Shown here: positions 62,801-64,000 of the stretch, piece after piece
How positions within the stretch are numbered: position 1 is the first letter of the stretch
How the letters are laid out: the number at the start of each line of letters is the position of its first letter
Origin: Colius striatus
Taxonomy: Eukaryota; Chordata; Aves; Coliiformes; Coliidae
Direction of reading: 5' to 3'
DNA length: 64,000 nt
Assembly (NCBI RefSeq): GCF_028858725.1
Contig: NC_084776.1
Coordinates: forward strand, 3,782,001 to 3,846,000
Translations under genes and position numbers: made by a program
The notes under the pieces: model-generated
Told to the model about the DNA's origin: nothing
The model's input: the letters and a program-made list of their open reading frames with translations, nothing else
Databases searched by the model: none

Positions 62801-64000
62801 TGTCAGCAGTACCCTGCTCTAAGCATCAGCATAATTAAGACACAGGAGGACTTACAACGTGGGATGTCTTACAGATCATCTCTTGCAGACAACAGAATTG
62901 TTATTTCAAATTGATGCTGGGCCACAGGGAATAAGAAAGATTAGAGGAGGCTTGGTACTCTTTTAGTGGTTAAATAATATGGCTTGGCTGAAATTAGTGC
63001 TGTGTGTCAAGCCTCTTAAACGCTTGCCTGGGATGACAGTCTTCCTAATAACACTTCATTTGTCTAAGAGGCAAGGCATACCACTGGGACAAATACACAC
63101 CATGTCAAGCTGAATCAGACAATATCTGCAGACAGATGTTGTAGTACAGTAGTAAAGTAAATTCTTGATACATGTCACTCAGAGGAGACTGTTTCTAATT
63201 GCCTTATTCTGTGAGGTCTTTTATGAACCTATTTATATCAGCCAAATAAATCTATAGATGTGATTCTTCACTCACAAAGCAACATGAGAAAGTCCTGCAG
63301 AGCAGCCACACGAGGGAACATGTGGTTCTTCAGGAAACCTTAGTCACTTCAGCTGGAATACTGAGCATGTAGCTCTCAAAGCCCTTGGCAAAGCCAGCTG
63401 TCCAAGAGTCTGGTAAAGAAATTGTATTATCAACAGTATTTTATGGATAAATAAGTGTAAATCATGGAAGAATACAGGAAATGTATTTCAGAAAGACACC
63501 TTCTCTTTGGCTGAGGACTTCTGAAGACCTTGTTTGTACTTTGGGTCTGCATTCTCACCTATTCTGAATGCAAGATAGAGCAAACATTTTAGGCCTAAGA
63601 TACTTCATTATGCTTTGAGACTGATGGTAGACTCTGCTATTTGTGCTGGGCTGTTAAAATTGCTGTGCAAAGCATGTCATTGGGTTATGGGTTGTGAGGC
63701 ACTGTACATGCAACAGTAGAGAACAGTATTGATTTGAGCTAGACAGTGGGGCTGGGACAGGAACACTGGCGTCATCCAGTGTTCCAGCCTTTTGCCCAAG
63801 TGTCAGGACATGGTCTCTCATGACAGATTTACCTCCTTCAGAAAGCAGATTTGCATCTCTGGCTAGTAATAACATGCAATGCATTTAATTGCAATGCATT
63901 CAATGTCTGTCTCTTTAAAATCTTCCTTTTTTTTCCTTTTATAAAGCTGCATTAGGATAGTGTCCTGCAGGACATGGCAAGGAAATAACGTGGCTAAAGA
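56886..64000. other. intergenic region downstream of KPNA2
   Basis: Seven kilobases with no exon, tRNA or clear repeat that I can identify on either strand. The open stretches are short, in scattered frames, and match nothing I know. Motif-rich AT-rich segments lie near 59.05-59.18 and 59.69-59.83 kb. Confidence 0.6.
59690..59830. promoter_or_regulatory. candidate distal enhancer with two palindromes
   Basis: Contains a perfect 12-bp palindrome TCATTTAAATGA (59702-59713), directly followed by the SOX-type motif AACAATGG (59714-59721). Ninety bases later is AAAATCAATG, G, CATTGATTTT (59788-59808), with perfect 10-bp inverted arms. The functional call is inference from motif clustering only. 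Confidence 0.3.

Overview
The window is a gene-dense piece of a vertebrate nuclear genome, most likely a bird. A reverse-oriented CR1 LINE fragment near 52.6-52.8 kb is typical of sauropsids. Introns are short for these genes, and the proteins match amniote BPTF, C17orf58 and KPNA2 closely but are not mammalian. The same neighbourhood (BPTF > C17orf58 < KPNA2 >, with a tRNA-Arg gene between the last two) is, from memory, found on human 17q24, so this is conserved synteny. I saw no CRISPR array, prophage or operon and no clearly undescribed system. The novelty lies in splicing architecture, promoter grammar and noncoding elements.

Layout. 1-2978: intron of BPTF; the N-terminal exons (DDT domain, first PHD finger) lie before the window. 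2979-37428 (+): 30 coding exons of BPTF that join in one frame for 2,725 complete codons and a stop, followed by a 3' UTR to about 39.3 kb. 39.3-42.1 kb: intergenic tail between convergent genes. 42120-47283 (-): all five coding exons of C17orf58, a secreted protein of 381 residues with a six-cysteine C-terminal domain, and a TATA-like box at 47.33 kb. 48.7-49.7 kb: a CpG island holding a tRNA-Arg(CCG) gene on the minus strand. 50.6-51.3 kb: the KPNA2 CpG-island promoter. 51809-56487 (+): ten coding exons of KPNA2 (529 aa, importin alpha-1), with a 3' UTR to about 56.9 kb. 56.9-64 kb: no gene recognised, but some motif-dense AT-rich stretches.

Function. BPTF is the large histone-reading subunit of the NURF chromatin remodeller. 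KPNA2 is a proliferation-linked nuclear import adaptor. C17orf58 is poorly characterised and extracellular. They are neighbours by synteny, not a pathway. The most notable signals are: (i) a symmetric 174-nt BPTF exon whose skipping would fuse two half PHD fingers into one; (ii) two further in-frame splice options in BPTF; (iii) a CDE/CHR tandem plus twin CCAAT boxes in the KPNA2 promoter; (iv) an inverted pair of ZNF143/THAP11-like sites about 0.2 kb upstream of it; and (v) paired palindromes with homeodomain/POU/SOX-like motifs near 59.7-59.8 kb.
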